From assembly GCA_024698805.1 (NCBI GenBank), contig JAILQT010000004.1:1-32990 (forward strand): a DNA stretch of 32,990 bases. The letters are read 5' to 3'. This DNA comes from Solobacterium sp. GTDB taxonomy: Bacteria; Bacillota_I; Bacilli_A; Erysipelotrichales; Erysipelotrichaceae. The notes under the pieces were generated by a model, which made no database searches, was not told the origin of the DNA, and worked only from the letters and a program-made list of their open reading frames with translations. Made by a program: the position numbers and the translations under genes. Shown here piece by piece: positions 7,980 through 17,030 of the stretch. The first letter of the stretch is position 1; the number at the start of each line of letters is the position of its first letter.

Positions 7980-9169
7980 GCATCTTTGTGACATGCATAT
8001 CCTTCCTGAAGGAGCTCTGCCTGTTTTTCGCGACCTTCGGGCTCACATACCCGCTCGAAGGGCCCGCGGGGACACTGCGTCTGACGGCTGTCTTCCTGCT
8101 GTGCGCCTTTTTCGGCGCTGCGTGCAGGAAAAAACCTGTGCGGTTCCTGTCGCTCTTTGCACTGGTGCTGCTCGCTGTGCCGCCGGGGCTGAAGATCCGC
8201 TTTACGCTCCTGCTGCCGGTGCTCCTGTGCGTGATGCGTACGGTGTGGGACAACTGGGACTTCTCTTATGATTTTTCAAAAGACGAACTGAAATGGGGCT
8301 CTGCACTGTATATCGTTTTTTCCATCTTCGGCCTGATCGAAGGGGGCAATTCCTACCTGAACATCTCGCTGCCGTGGTTTACGGGATTCTTCTGCCTGAG
8401 CGTATTCATCCTGCGCCTGCTGCGCACCGAATCCGATGAGAAAGCATCCGCATCCTATGTATTGATGAATGCGGGCATTGCCGCACTGCTCGGCCTCCTG
8501 GTCTCTGCGCTGCTTCTGCCGCAGTTCCAGAGTGCAGCGGTCTGGTTCCTGTCGCTGATCGACAGATTCCTTTTCGAACCGCTGCGCGAGCTGGTCGTCT
8601 GGATCATCGGCATCGTCTTCTATCTGCCGACGAAACTGCTCGTATGGCTTTTCTCCAAACTGCATGTCAACGAAATGCAGCATGTCGAAGTATTTGAGAT
8701 CACCGAGACAGGATCCGAGGCCAATCCGCTGATCGATGGTTCATTCGTACCATATGTACGCCTGGCAGCCGAGGCGATCGCAGCCGTGATCCTGATCGCG
8801 ATCGCTCTGTTCATCGTTTACAGGATGCGGAAGACACGGAATTACGCATCTTCCGCAGATATCGTCCGCACGGCTCTACGCAGTCCCAAACATGCGAAGG
8901 GCATCCTGCAGACAGGCGGCGTGCGCGGCGTTTTCCGGAAATACATGAAGCTGTGCGAAAGATACAGGATCAGGACTGCCGGCATCGCGTCGGATGTGAT
9001 CACGGAAAAAAGCGCTGCTGTGACCGGCAGCGATGCGCCGCGGCGCCTGCGTGATCTGTGGCTGCCTGTACGCTACGGAGGCAGGGATGATACAGCTGCC
9101 GAAGAGGCGCAGCAGCTTTACAGGGAGATAAAAGCGTCTTTCCGGGAAGCGGACAGGAAGACACGCTGA
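7976..9169 (+). CDS. Polytopic membrane protein with DUF4129-like C-terminus, third gene of MoxR-DUF58 operon
   Basis: The 397-residue protein starts with the ATG at 7976 that overlaps the DUF58 stop; earlier in-frame starts would lie inside that gene. I count seven or eight hydrophobic segments in the first ~285 residues, the last being LAAEAIAAVILIAIALFIVY, then a basic cytoplasmic tail of ~105 residues. The tail has VFRKYMKLCERY, a run ending APRRLRDLWLPVRYGG, and EAQQLYREIKASF, which resembles the DUF4129 helical domain (Arg-Tyr-Gly near its end). In the usual operon the third gene is a membrane transglutaminase-like protein with DUF4129 at its end. I see no transglutaminase Cys/His/Asp core between the membrane part and the tail, so this looks like a version stripped of that domain. 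Function unknown. Confidence 0.8.
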   Translation: MSIFVTCISFLKELCLFFATFGLTYPLEGPAGTLRLTAVFLLCAFFGAACRKKPVRFLSLFALVLLAVPPGLKIRFTLLLPVLLCVMRTVWDNWDFSYDFSKDELKWGSALYIVFSIFGLIEGGNSYLNISLPWFTGFFCLSVFILRLLRTESDEKASASYVLMNAGIAALLGLLVSALLLPQFQSAAVWFLSLIDRFLFEPLRELVVWIIGIVFYLPTKLLVWLFSKLHVNEMQHVEVFEITETGSEANPLIDGSFVPYVRLAAEAIAAVILIAIALFIVYRMRKTRNYASSADIVRTALRSPKHAKGILQTGGVRGVFRKYMKLCERYRIRTAGIASDVITEKSAAVTGSDAPRRLRDLWLPVRYGGRDDTAAEEAQQLYREIKASFREADRKTR

Positions 9170-9202
9170 TGCACAAATCTGTTTCACTTTCTTCTTTTTC
9201 GC

Positions 9203-9220
9203 ACGCTTAAGCGTTAGAAT
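9203..9220 (+). promoter_or_regulatory. Candidate phoH promoter with a 12-bp perfect palindrome
   Basis: TAGAAT at 9215-9220 is a plausible -10 element 24 bases before the phoH start. Immediately upstream, ACGCTTAAGCGT (9203-9214) is a perfect palindrome that would fill the spacer. The -35 is poor (TTCTTT at 9192-9197). A repressor or activator site in the spacer is possible; the hairpin is too short and lacks a T-run, so it is not a terminator. Confidence 0.45.
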
Positions 9221-9243
9221 ATGGATACAAGGAGCGTTGACTT

Positions 9244-10206
9244 TTGAGATACAGAATACAATTTGACACATTGAGTGATGAACAGGCTGCCGCCCTGGTC
9301 GGCAGCGGCGACAGGAATCTGGATGTTTTCAGCGAATGCCTGGGCATCCGTGCATCCTTCCGGGACAATGCATTCTTTCTTTCCGACTGCGACGAAGACA
9401 CATACCGTGCCGCAAAGTGCGCACTGAACGAACTGGTGCGCATGGTGCAGGCGGGAAGACCCGTAACAGAACAGAACGTGATCTATGCCGTAACACTGGC
9501 GAAACGCCGGGAAGAAGCGGATATGCTGTCATTCGGCGAAAAGATCGTCGGCCGGACCTTTTCCGGCAGGCCGATATCCCCGAAAACGAAGGGACAGCTG
9601 GTATTCGTGGAAGCGATGGAGAAGGATCCCATCGTCTTCGCGATCGGGCCCGCCGGCACCGGCAAGACATACCTGGCGGTCGTCAAGGCCGTGACCGCAC
9701 TGAAGAAGGGAGATGTCAAGCGCATCGTTCTGACGCGCCCTGCCGTTGAAGCAGGTGAGAACCTCGGCTTCCTTCCGGGTGATCTGAAAGAGAAGGTGGA
9801 TCCGTACCTGACGCCCCTGTATGACGCGCTCAACAGCACGCTCGGCAATGAACAGACACAGAAACTGATCGAAAGAGGGACGATCGAGATCGCGCCCCTT
9901 GCATATATGCGCGGCAGGACGCTGGACGACGCGTATGTCATCCTGGATGAAGCACAGAATACGACGGGACCGCAGATGAAGATGTTCCTGACCAGGCTCG
10001 GTTTCCGCTCGCGCATGATCATCACCGGCGACATCACGCAGGTGGACCTCGCACCGCGGGTAAAGAGCGGTCTCGTGCAGGCAAGGGAGATCCTGCAGAA
10101 TATCAAGGAGATCTCCTTTGTGGAGATGAGTGCAGATGATGTCGTCCGTCACCCTCTGGTCAGGAAGATCATAGAAAGATATGAAGAATCAGGAGGAACA
10201 GACTGA
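9244..10206 (+). CDS. phoH: PhoH family ATPase
   Basis: This is a 320-residue cytoplasmic protein of the PhoH/YbeZ type. It has an N-terminal ~100-residue KH-like region, then Walker A GPAGTGKT at 135-142, TRPAVEAGENLGFLPGD at 164-180, and Walker B VILDEAQN at 232-239, followed by GDITQVDL. The start is TTG at 9244, picked because AAGGAG (9229-9234) sits 9 bases upstream and the sequence RYRIQFD matches the family N-terminus. PhoH/YbeZ works with YbeY in rRNA and ribosome quality control, and ybeY follows here with a one-base overlap (TGATG). It opens a seven-gene operon ending with tatD. Confidence 0.93.
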   Translation: MRYRIQFDTLSDEQAAALVGSGDRNLDVFSECLGIRASFRDNAFFLSDCDEDTYRAAKCALNELVRMVQAGRPVTEQNVIYAVTLAKRREEADMLSFGEKIVGRTFSGRPISPKTKGQLVFVEAMEKDPIVFAIGPAGTGKTYLAVVKAVTALKKGDVKRIVLTRPAVEAGENLGFLPGDLKEKVDPYLTPLYDALNSTLGNEQTQKLIERGTIEIAPLAYMRGRTLDDAYVILDEAQNTTGPQMKMFLTRLGFRSRMIITGDITQVDLAPRVKSGLVQAREILQNIKEISFVEMSADDVVRHPLVRKIIERYEESGGTD

Positions 10207-10658
10207 TGGAGATACTGCTCATCAACAGAACGAACATGGATATAAGCGCTTTTGAGGAACTCTTTGCAAAGGTCGCGGATCACTGTGAAGAAGTGCTGTC
10301 CCTTCCCGGCGATTATGAGATCAGCGTCTCGTTCGTCCGCTCGCGCACGATCCATAAGATCAACCTTGAATACAGAGAGATCGACCGGCCGACGGACGTC
10401 ATCAGCTTCGCGGTCCGCGACGATATGCCGGAAGAGCTGCTGGAAGAGATGAAGGACCTCGGCGATATATTCATCAACCTGGAATACGCCCGCAGACAGG
10501 CAAAGCAGTACGGTCACAGTTTTGAGAGGGAAGTATGTTTCCTGTTCACGCACGGCCTCCTGCACTGCCTGGGATATGACCATATGAAGCCCGAAGATGA
10601 GAAGGTCATGTTCGCGCTGCAGGACAGGATCCTGGATCCGATCATGCCGCGCTCATGA
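10206..10658 (+). CDS. ybeY: Endoribonuclease YbeY (rRNA maturation factor)
   Basis: The protein is 150 residues, the usual length. The zinc motif HGLLHCLGYDH at 116-126 provides the three His ligands (116, 120, 126), and RPTDVISFAV at 61-70 is the conserved substrate-pocket segment. YbeY matures the 3' end of 16S rRNA and takes part in 70S ribosome quality control. GGAGG at 10192-10196 lies upstream. Its stop overlaps the dgkA start (ATGA). Confidence 0.95.
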   Translation: MEILLINRTNMDISAFEELFAKVADHCEEVLSLPGDYEISVSFVRSRTIHKINLEYREIDRPTDVISFAVRDDMPEELLEEMKDLGDIFINLEYARRQAKQYGHSFEREVCFLFTHGLLHCLGYDHMKPEDEKVMFALQDRILDPIMPRS

Positions 10659-10990
10659 GGGGGAAATTCAGCGATGCCTTCCGCGGCATCTTTCTCGGCG
10701 CAGCCGATACAGGCATCCGCATACAGTACGTACTTGCGCTTCTGGCAGTGATCGCCGGATTCATCCTCAGGCTGGACCTGCTGGAATGGGCGGTCGTATC
10801 CGTCTGCATCGGTTCAGTGGTCGCATCGGAGATCCTCAATACGTGCGTGGAGAGGATCTGCGACCTGTATACAGACAAATATGATGAAAAGGTCAGATAT
10901 ATAAAGGATCTGGCTGCCGGTGCAGTGCTCGCCGCTTCGATCGCGGCGCTGGCTGCCGCCGTCTTGATATTGCTCAGGAGATTGATATGA
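10655..10990 (+). CDS. dgkA: Undecaprenol/diacylglycerol kinase
   Basis: This is a 111-residue integral membrane kinase with three hydrophobic helices at about 25-40, 44-62 and 87-108. The family signature is E59-x2-N62-x3-E66 (SEILNTCVERICD), with Lys84-Asp85-Ala-Ala-Ala/Gly-Ala downstream. In Gram-positive bacteria this family phosphorylates undecaprenol to recycle the cell-wall lipid carrier, which is the most likely role here. It lacks the ~10 extra N-terminal residues of many homologues. Start and stop overlap its neighbours by 4 bases each, and its place between ybeY and cdd is conserved in Bacillota. Confidence 0.93.
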   Translation: MRGKFSDAFRGIFLGAADTGIRIQYVLALLAVIAGFILRLDLLEWAVVSVCIGSVVASEILNTCVERICDLYTDKYDEKVRYIKDLAAGAVLAASIAALAAAVLILLRRLI

Positions 10991-11388
10991 ACAGGGAAGA
11001 ACTGATTAAGGAAGCTTTCAAAGCGATGGAAAATGCATATGCACCGTATTCGAATTACCATGTCGGCGCTGCGCTGCTGTGTCATGACGGCAGGGTGTTC
11101 ATCGGTGCGAATATCGAGAATGCGTCGTTCGGCGCGACGAACTGCGCGGAAAGAAGCGCTGTTTTCGCTGCCTATTCGAACGGTATCCGGAAAGACGATA
11201 TCGCCGCACTGGCGATCGTTTCCGACGGTGACAGGGTCTGCGCGCCGTGCGGGATCTGCCGCCAGGTGCTGATCGAACTGATCCCGCAGGACTGCCCGAT
11301 CTGGCTGTCGAACGGGACAGAAGATGTGGATACGACGATCCGGGAACTGGTGCCCATGCAGTTCACGGAAGAGGATGTGATCCGATGA
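10987..11388 (+). CDS. cdd: Cytidine deaminase
   Basis: This 133-residue protein is the short homotetrameric type. The zinc and catalytic motifs are TNCAERSA (Cys53, Glu55) and PCGICRQ (Cys88, Cys91), with FGATNC before. It deaminates cytidine and deoxycytidine to uridine forms in pyrimidine salvage. Substrate contacts APYSNYHVGAAL (19-30) and GANIENASFG (40-49) are intact. It overlaps dgkA and era by 4 bases each, so it is translated as part of the operon. Confidence 0.96.
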   Translation: MNREELIKEAFKAMENAYAPYSNYHVGAALLCHDGRVFIGANIENASFGATNCAERSAVFAAYSNGIRKDDIAALAIVSDGDRVCAPCGICRQVLIELIPQDCPIWLSNGTEDVDTTIRELVPMQFTEEDVIR

Positions 11389-12275
11389 AGTGCGGCTTTG
11401 TGGCGCTCGCCGGCAGGCCGAATGCAGGCAAGAGCACACTGATCAATTCACTGATCGCAGAAAAGGTAGCGATCGTCTCGGAAAAGCCGCAGACGACCAG
11501 GTCCGAGATCCGCGGAATCCTCACAGCGGAAGACTGCCAGATCGTCTTTACGGATACGCCCGGCCTCCACAAGGCGAAGACACGCCTGGAGACGAGGATG
11601 AACAAGGAAGCGGCGGACGTGATCCGCGACGTGGACCTGATCTACCTGGTGACCGACGCATCCGTTCCTTTCGGCAAAGGGGACCAGTATGTGCTGGATA
11701 CCGTGCGTTCGGCGGGACTGCCGGTGTTTTTGATCCTGAACAAGGCAGACCTGCTGGAGAAGGAGGAGATCCTGAAGCGTCTGCAGGAATGGTCGCAGCG
11801 CTATGAATTTGCGGAATATTTCCCGATCTCCGCCAAATACGGCAGATCGTTCAGCGACCTGATCAAAACGACAGCTTCCTATCTGCCGGAAGGGAATGCG
11901 ATGTATCCGGCTGAAATGACCGCAGACGGGTCGGAGAATTTCCGCATTGCGGAGATCATCCGGGAAAAGGTGCTGCAGTGCACGGAACAGGAAGTACCCC
12001 ATGCCAGCGCTGTCGTCATCGAATCCAAGGAGTTCCGGAAGAACGCATGCTACCTGCAGGCAAAGATCCTTGTCGAGAAGGACGGCCAGAAGGCGATCAT
12101 GATCGGCAAGCAGGGGGCGATGCTGAAAAGGATCGGCACGCTGGCCCGCAAGGACATCGAGAAGCTGCTGGGCAAAAAGGTGTTCCTGGAACTGTTTGTC
12201 AGGGTCGAGGACGACTGGAGGTCCAAAGATGCGATGATCACGGAATACGGCTACGGAGGCGCTTTCCGTGAATGA
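11385..12275 (+). CDS. era: GTPase Era
   Basis: The protein is 296 residues; the ATG at 11385 overlaps the cdd stop and gives the family N-terminus MKCGFVALAGRPNAGKST. GTPase motifs: G1 GRPNAGKS at 10-17, G2 within PQTTR at 35-39, G3 DTPG at 57-60, and G4 NKAD at 119-122. The C-terminal KH domain contains IGKQGAMLKRIG and ends in LFVRVEDDWR. Era binds the 3' end of 16S rRNA and checks 30S assembly. It shares eight bases with recO, whose GTG start lies inside the end of era. Confidence 0.96.
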   Translation: MKCGFVALAGRPNAGKSTLINSLIAEKVAIVSEKPQTTRSEIRGILTAEDCQIVFTDTPGLHKAKTRLETRMNKEAADVIRDVDLIYLVTDASVPFGKGDQYVLDTVRSAGLPVFLILNKADLLEKEEILKRLQEWSQRYEFAEYFPISAKYGRSFSDLIKTTASYLPEGNAMYPAEMTADGSENFRIAEIIREKVLQCTEQEVPHASAVVIESKEFRKNACYLQAKILVEKDGQKAIMIGKQGAMLKRIGTLARKDIEKLLGKKVFLELFVRVEDDWRSKDAMITEYGYGGAFRE

Positions 12276-13011
12276 TACCGTAAGAGGCCTGATCCTCAGA
12301 CAGACCGATTACAAAGAAGCGGACGTGATCCTGCAGGTGCTGACGAAGGAATACGGCATGATCGCATTCCGTGCTTCCGGCATCCGCAGGATGACGAGCA
12401 AGAACGCCGGATCCGTTTTCCCGTATACGGAAGCGGATCTTTCCTTCGATTATAAGGATGGCAGGACGATATTCCGCCTGAAGACGGCGCGTACGGCAAA
12501 CCTGTACCGGCGCATGCATACGGATATGGAGATGACAGCCGCTGCCGCGCTCGTATCCGAGATCGCCGAACAGCTGACGCCGCATGATGATATCAGCCAT
12601 GCGTCACAGGCGTATGACCTGCTGAAGCGGGCGTATGAACTGATCAATGAGGGCGCGCACATCCATACATGCACGACGCTGTTCATCGCCGATATGATGC
12701 GGCTGAACGGCATCACGCCGCAGGTAGACGCATGCCTGGGATGCGGCAGGGGCGATATCGCCGCATTCTCCGCAAAGGAAGGGGGCTTCCTCTGCAGGGA
12801 TTGCGCTGCGGCTCTGGGCATCATGCCGCAGCAGACTGTCGACCTGAAACGGATCCGTCTCCTGGTCAGGGCAACGCTGGCGAGATATGAACTTGTGATC
12901 GCCAGCACGCAGGCGCAGCTCAGCGATGCGGTTCTGCTCGTGGAGATGATCCGCACCCATACCGGAACACAGGTCCGGTCGTTCCGGTTCTATGAAACTG
13001 CGGTGCAGTGA
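12268..13011 (+). CDS. recO: DNA repair protein RecO
   Basis: This 247-residue protein starts with GTG at 12268, inside the end of era. The N-terminal OB-fold begins VRGLILRQTDYKEAD and has the basic stretch FRASGIRRMTSK. The zinc finger is CLGCG (Cys156, 159) with CRDC (Cys176, 179). RecO loads RecA on SSB-coated single-stranded DNA together with RecR in gap repair. The era-recO order is common in Bacillota. The stop lies 14 bases before the tatD start, still in the same operon. Confidence 0.94.
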   Translation: MNDTVRGLILRQTDYKEADVILQVLTKEYGMIAFRASGIRRMTSKNAGSVFPYTEADLSFDYKDGRTIFRLKTARTANLYRRMHTDMEMTAAAALVSEIAEQLTPHDDISHASQAYDLLKRAYELINEGAHIHTCTTLFIADMMRLNGITPQVDACLGCGRGDIAAFSAKEGGFLCRDCAAALGIMPQQTVDLKRIRLLVRATLARYELVIASTQAQLSDAVLLVEMIRTHTGTQVRSFRFYETAVQ

Positions 13012-13025
13012 CCGGGAGGATTTTT

Positions 13026-13778
13026 ATGGTATATGCGGACGCACACTGCCATCTGGGTTCACGGCAGTATGACGGCGACAGGGAAGATGTTATTAAAAGG
13101 ATGCTGGAAAAGGGCGTTGAGGATGTGATCATCATCTGCTGCAGCAGGCATGACCTTGAAGAAGGAGCACGCCTGCGCCAAGCGCATCCTTCTTTTAAAC
13201 TGGCCGTCAGCATCCATCCGCAGGATCTGGAAGAAGATTTCTCCGAAAACCGGCTGGATGAGCTGCGCAAAGCAGTCCGGTATTATCATCCCGATATGAT
13301 CGGGGAGACAGGCCTGGATTACTATTCCCATCCGCACACGAAGATGCAGCAGAAGCACTTTTTCCGCTCCCAGCTGGAGATGGCTTCCCAGTTCCATCTG
13401 CCTGTCAATATCCACAGCCGCAAAGCTGCAGCGGATACGCTGGAGATACTGCGGGAATATCCGTGCCGCGGCATCATCCACAGCTACAGCGGTTCGATCG
13501 AAACGGCAAGGCTCTGTATAAAGGAAGGATACATGATCTCCTTCGGCGCAAGCATCCTGTTCCCGGGTGCCAGGAGGCCGAAGGAAGTGATCGCACAGAT
13601 CCCTGCGGACAGGCTGCTGCTCGAAACGGATTCCCCGTACCAGAGCCCTGTCATCGGACACCGCCATGAACCGGCAGACGTCATCCGGATCTATGAAGAG
13701 ACAGCCCGCATCCGGGGGATACCGGCAGAGCAGCTGGCAGACGAGATCCGTAACAATTTCCGGCGTGTCTTTGCATAG
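13026..13778 (+). CDS. tatD: TatD family metal-dependent hydrolase (DNase)
   Basis: The protein is 250 residues. I chose ATG 13026 because GGGAGGA (13014-13020) is 5 bases upstream and the N-terminus VYADAHCHL then matches the family; a GTG at 13008 would add six residues. Metal ligands: HCH at 7-9, Glu94 in GETGLDYY, His130 in VNIHSR, His152 in IHSYSG, and Asp202 in LETDSPYQSP. These are the TIM-barrel amidohydrolase residues of TatD DNases, which have 3'-5' exonuclease activity and may act in repair or RNA quality control. It is the last gene of the operon. Confidence 0.92.
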   Translation: MVYADAHCHLGSRQYDGDREDVIKRMLEKGVEDVIIICCSRHDLEEGARLRQAHPSFKLAVSIHPQDLEEDFSENRLDELRKAVRYYHPDMIGETGLDYYSHPHTKMQQKHFFRSQLEMASQFHLPVNIHSRKAAADTLEILREYPCRGIIHSYSGSIETARLCIKEGYMISFGASILFPGARRPKEVIAQIPADRLLLETDSPYQSPVIGHRHEPADVIRIYEETARIRGIPAEQLADEIRNNFRRVFA

Positions 13779-13800
13779 CATACGGCAAAGAAGAAATACC

Positions 13801-13861
13801 ATTAGCAAATATCCTTATCTGCATGCAGATTACCATTGCGGAGGGGATATTTTTTTGCTAA
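13801..13861 (+). other. Structured intergenic element before glyQS, possible terminator/attenuator
   Basis: In the 120-base gap between tatD and glyQS, bases 13802-13814 (TTAGCAAATATCC) pair with 13845-13861 as a 13-bp stem with a T-rich bulge. Inside it is a perfect 14-bp palindrome, ATCTGCATGCAGAT (13817-13830). The right arm contains seven T (13850-13856), so GGATAT plus T-run could terminate tatD transcripts. glyQS genes in Bacillota are often T-box controlled, but I find no TGGNACCGCG-like antiterminator and the leader is too short. Nothing else is visible in this gap apart from the glyQS ribosome site AAGGAG (13888-13893) and a possible -10 TATATT (13864-13869). Confidence 0.6.
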
Positions 13862-13898
13862 AGTATATTGAATACACTATGCCCGAAAAGGAGAATTT

Positions 13899-15275
13899 AT
13901 GGAAAAAACATTTGATCTGATCGTATCACATGCGAAAAATGCAGGATTCGTATTCCAGGGATCCGAGATCTATGGCGGTCTCAGCAATACCTGGGATTTC
14001 GGCCCTTACGGCGTCATGCTGAAAGACAACATCAAGCGCGCATGGCAGAAGAAATTCATCCAGGAGGACCCCAATAACGTTGAGATCCAGGCTGCTATCC
14101 TCATGAACCCGAAGGTATGGGAGGCATCCGGTCACCTGAAGGGTTTCAGCGATCCGCTGATGGACTGCAGGAAATGCAAGACCAGACACCGTGCCGACCA
14201 GCTGATCGCCAACTGGTCCGAGGGTAAGGTCACCTGTGAAGGCTGGTCAAATGAACAGATGGAAGCGTACATCATGGAGAACAAGATCCCGTGCCCGAAC
14301 TGCGGCGAACATGATTTTACCGGCATCCGCCAGTTCAACCTGATGTTCAAGACGTTCCAGGGAACGCTTGAAGACGCCAAGAGCACGATCTACCTCAGAC
14401 CGGAAACGGCACAGGGCATGTTCGTTGATTTCAAGAACGTTGCACGCGCATACCGCAAGAAGCTTCCTTTCGGTATCGGACAGATCGGTAAATCCTTCCG
14501 CAATGAGATCACTCCCGGAAACTTCATTTTCCGTACGAGGGAATTCGAACAGATGGAGATGGAATTCTTCTGCAAGCCCGGAACCGATGACGAGTGGTTC
14601 CCTTACTGGCGCAACTTCTGCATGGACTGGATCCTGTCCCTCGGCGGCAACCCCGAGAACCTGCGTTTCCGCGACCATGAGAAGGAAGAACTGAGCTTCT
14701 ACTCCAAAGGCACTACGGATATCGAATACAAGTTCCCGTGGGGCTGGGGCGAACTGTGGGGCATCGCAGACCGTACGGACTACGACCTGACGCAGCACCA
14801 GAACACATCCGGAAAAGATCTGTCCTATCTGGATCCGATCACGAATGAAAGATATATCCCGTATGTCGTCGAACCGGCAGTCGGTGTCGAAAGACTGTTC
14901 TTCATGTTCTTTACGGACGCCTATGACGAGGAACAGCTCGAGAACGGCGACACGAGGGTCGTCATGCATTTCAGCCCGGTGCTGGCACCGGTCAAGGCTG
15001 CCGTACTGCCCCTCAGGAAGAACAAGCACGGCGAAGCTGCTGAAAAGATCAGAAAAGAGCTTTCCTATGATTTCACGGCTGTTTATGATGACTCCGGATC
15101 CATCGGAAAGAGATACCGCCGCCAGGATGAGATCGGTACGCCGTACTGCATCACGGTGGATGAACAGACAATGGAAGACGGAACGGTCACGATCCGCTAC
15201 CGCGATTCAATGGCGCAGGAAAGAATGAGCGTCGAGGAAGTGCGTCAGCGCATCCTGAAAGAGATCCGTTTCTGA
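13899..15275 (+). CDS. glyQS: Glycyl-tRNA synthetase, single-chain alpha2 type
   Basis: The protein is 458 residues and belongs to the class IIa homodimeric form used by many Bacillota, Actinobacteria, archaea and eukaryotes, not the alpha2beta2 GlyQ/GlyS form. The N-terminus has [21 protein letters not shown] zinc-ribbon-like insert has CRKC and CPNC. Motif 2 is the FRNEI...[13 protein letters not shown] region, and motif 3 is [11 protein letters not shown]. The C-terminal anticodon-binding domain starts near [11 protein letters not shown]. The enzyme charges tRNA-Gly. AAGGAG at 13888-13893 is 5 bases before the ATG. dnaG follows 12 bases downstream. Confidence 0.96.
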   Translation: MEKTFDLIVSHAKNAGFVFQGSEIYGGLSNTWDFGPYGVMLKDNIKRAWQKKFIQEDPNNVEIQAAILMNPKVWEASGHLKGFSDPLMDCRKCKTRHRADQLIANWSEGKVTCEGWSNEQMEAYIMENKIPCPNCGEHDFTGIRQFNLMFKTFQGTLEDAKSTIYLRPETAQGMFVDFKNVARAYRKKLPFGIGQIGKSFRNEITPGNFIFRTREFEQMEMEFFCKPGTDDEWFPYWRNFCMDWILSLGGNPENLRFRDHEKEELSFYSKGTTDIEYKFPWGWGELWGIADRTDYDLTQHQNTSGKDLSYLDPITNERYIPYVVEPAVGVERLFFMFFTDAYDEEQLENGDTRVVMHFSPVLAPVKAAVLPLRKNKHGEAAEKIRKELSYDFTAVYDDSGSIGKRYRRQDEIGTPYCITVDEQTMEDGTVTIRYRDSMAQERMSVEEVRQRILKEIRF

Positions 15276-15287
15276 TAAAGAGGTCAA

Positions 15288-17030
15288 ATGGCAGGGATCA
15301 AACAGGAAGAGATCAGCATTGTCCGCAGCAGGGCGGATATCGTTGATATCATCTCACATTACATACAGGTCACCCGGCAGGGAAGGGAATACAAAGCTCT
15401 TTGTCCTTTTCATGATGACCATGATCCTTCCATGAGCATCTCGCCTGAAAAACAGATCTACAAATGCTTTGTCTGCGGCAGCGGCGGCAATGTTTTCACA
15501 TTCGTACAGAATTATGAAAAGATCAGCTTTCCCGAAGCCGTAGGCAGGGTCGCCGAACTGGTCGGCTACCGGCTTTCCGAAGCCCCGGAAGCCTATGCGG
15601 AAAAAACAGACCCGTATAAGGACCAGATCTACCGGGCGCTGGAGGAGATGATCAGTTATTCGATCTACCAGCTCGGCATGCCCGAAGCGGCAGACAAGAA
15701 GGAATACCTGAAGAAAAGGGGCATGGATGATGCGGTATGCAGGACGTTCCAGATCGGGTGGATACCCGAAGGGAACGGACTCAGCAGCTTTCTGAAAGCC
15801 AAGGGCTACAGCGACCGCATCCTTACGGAAGCCAACATATCCGCAAACCGGAACGGTGTCCTCCGGGATATCTTCGCCGGCAGGATCACCTTCCCGATCC
15901 ATGACAGGAACGGCAAGCCGATCGGCTTCAGCGCGAGGACGCTGGATCCCTCCAATCCGGCAAAATACATCAATACAACAGAAACGCCGGTCTTCGTAAA
16001 AGGCGAGATCGTCTACAATGCCCACAGGGCGCGCATACCCGCAAGAAGAGAAGGCAGGGTATATGTGTGCGAAGGCGTGACAGACGTGATCGCATTCTAC
16101 AGGGGCGGCATCGAAAATGCGGTTTGCACGCTCGGTACGGCATGTACGAAGCAGCAGATCGCGATACTGAAAAACATGGCAGCACGGATCGTCTTCTGCT
16201 ATGACGGCGACCACGCCGGACAGGCAGCGACATACAGGGCAGGCAAGATGGCCCTGGCTGCCGGCTGCGATATCGCCATCATCCGCAACGATACCGGCAT
16301 GGATCCCGATGAGATCATCAGCCGCAGCGGCGCAGAAGGCCTGAAGGAACTCGTCTCGCATGAATATGCATGGCCGGAGTTCGTCATTCACTGGCTCTAC
16401 AGCAGCATCAATCCGGACAACTATCTGGAGAAGAAGGACTTCGTTTCCAAAGCGCTGGCAGAGATCAGCGAACTGAAGGATGAGGCGGACAGGCGCTACT
16501 TCACGGAAGAGATCTCGAGGATGAGCGGCATCCACGTCGACTTCGTACCGCGTAAGGAAGCGGAACCGGTGCTGGTGAAGCCGGTACGGAACACCGTGCC
16601 GAAAGGTTCGGTGCAGGCGGAGGAGCAGATCCTTGCGATGATGATGAATTCGCGCGAGGCAGTGCGCATGTTCACCGATGAACTCGGTTTCATGAATGAC
16701 CGCATGCATCAGCATCTGGCAATGCTGATCGTAAATGCGGCAGGCAGCGGCACAAGGATCGACGTGCCGGCGCTGATCGATGAGACCGATGATGCAGATA
16801 TGAAAAACCTGATCGCCAGACTCGCGGACAGCGGCATCGCCTTCGATCCCGAAGTCATGGCAGGCGTTATACGGAGAGTCAAGATCACCGGACTGATGGC
16901 GGAAGCAGAGGCGTACAAAGCTGACCTGAATACAGAGCTGAGCGCAAAGAACCGAGAATTGATCCTCAATCAGTACAGTGAATGTCTCAGAGAATTGCGG
17001 AGGTATATAGATGAAGAAAACAGAAGCTGA
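15288..17030 (+). CDS. dnaG: DNA primase DnaG
   Basis: The protein is 580 residues, near the usual ~600. The N-terminal zinc-binding domain has Cys39, His42, Cys60, Cys63 (LCPFH and CFVCGSGG). The catalytic TOPRIM domain has EGVTD at 262-266, where the family usually reads EGYMD, and DGDHAG at 306-311; the acidic metal ligands are kept. The C-terminal part from about 420 corresponds to the DnaB helicase-binding domain. DnaG makes RNA primers for replication. The ribosome site AAAGAGGT lies just before ATG 15288. The end overlaps rpoD by 20 bases, so primase and the main sigma factor are coupled, as in the classical macromolecular synthesis operon; rpsU is not present here. Confidence 0.96.
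   Translation: MAGIKQEEISIVRSRADIVDIISHYIQVTRQGREYKALCPFHDDHDPSMSISPEKQIYKCFVCGSGGNVFTFVQNYEKISFPEAVGRVAELVGYRLSEAPEAYAEKTDPYKDQIYRALEEMISYSIYQLGMPEAADKKEYLKKRGMDDAVCRTFQIGWIPEGNGLSSFLKAKGYSDRILTEANISANRNGVLRDIFAGRITFPIHDRNGKPIGFSARTLDPSNPAKYINTTETPVFVKGEIVYNAHRARIPARREGRVYVCEGVTDVIAFYRGGIENAVCTLGTACTKQQIAILKNMAARIVFCYDGDHAGQAATYRAGKMALAAGCDIAIIRNDTGMDPDEIISRSGAEGLKELVSHEYAWPEFVIHWLYSSINPDNYLEKKDFVSKALAEISELKDEADRRYFTEEISRMSGIHVDFVPRKEAEPVLVKPVRNTVPKGSVQAEEQILAMMMNSREAVRMFTDELGFMNDRMHQHLAMLIVNAAGSGTRIDVPALIDETDDADMKNLIARLADSGIAFDPEVMAGVIRRVKITGLMAEAEAYKADLNTELSAKNRELILNQYSECLRELRRYIDEENRS

Noticed and set aside
13779..13898. T-box riboswitch before glyQS
   Set aside because: The gap is only 120 bases and lacks the TGGNACCGCG antiterminator and AGTA-type specifier stem features. 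The nearest resemblance (TTACCATTGCGG) does not fit.
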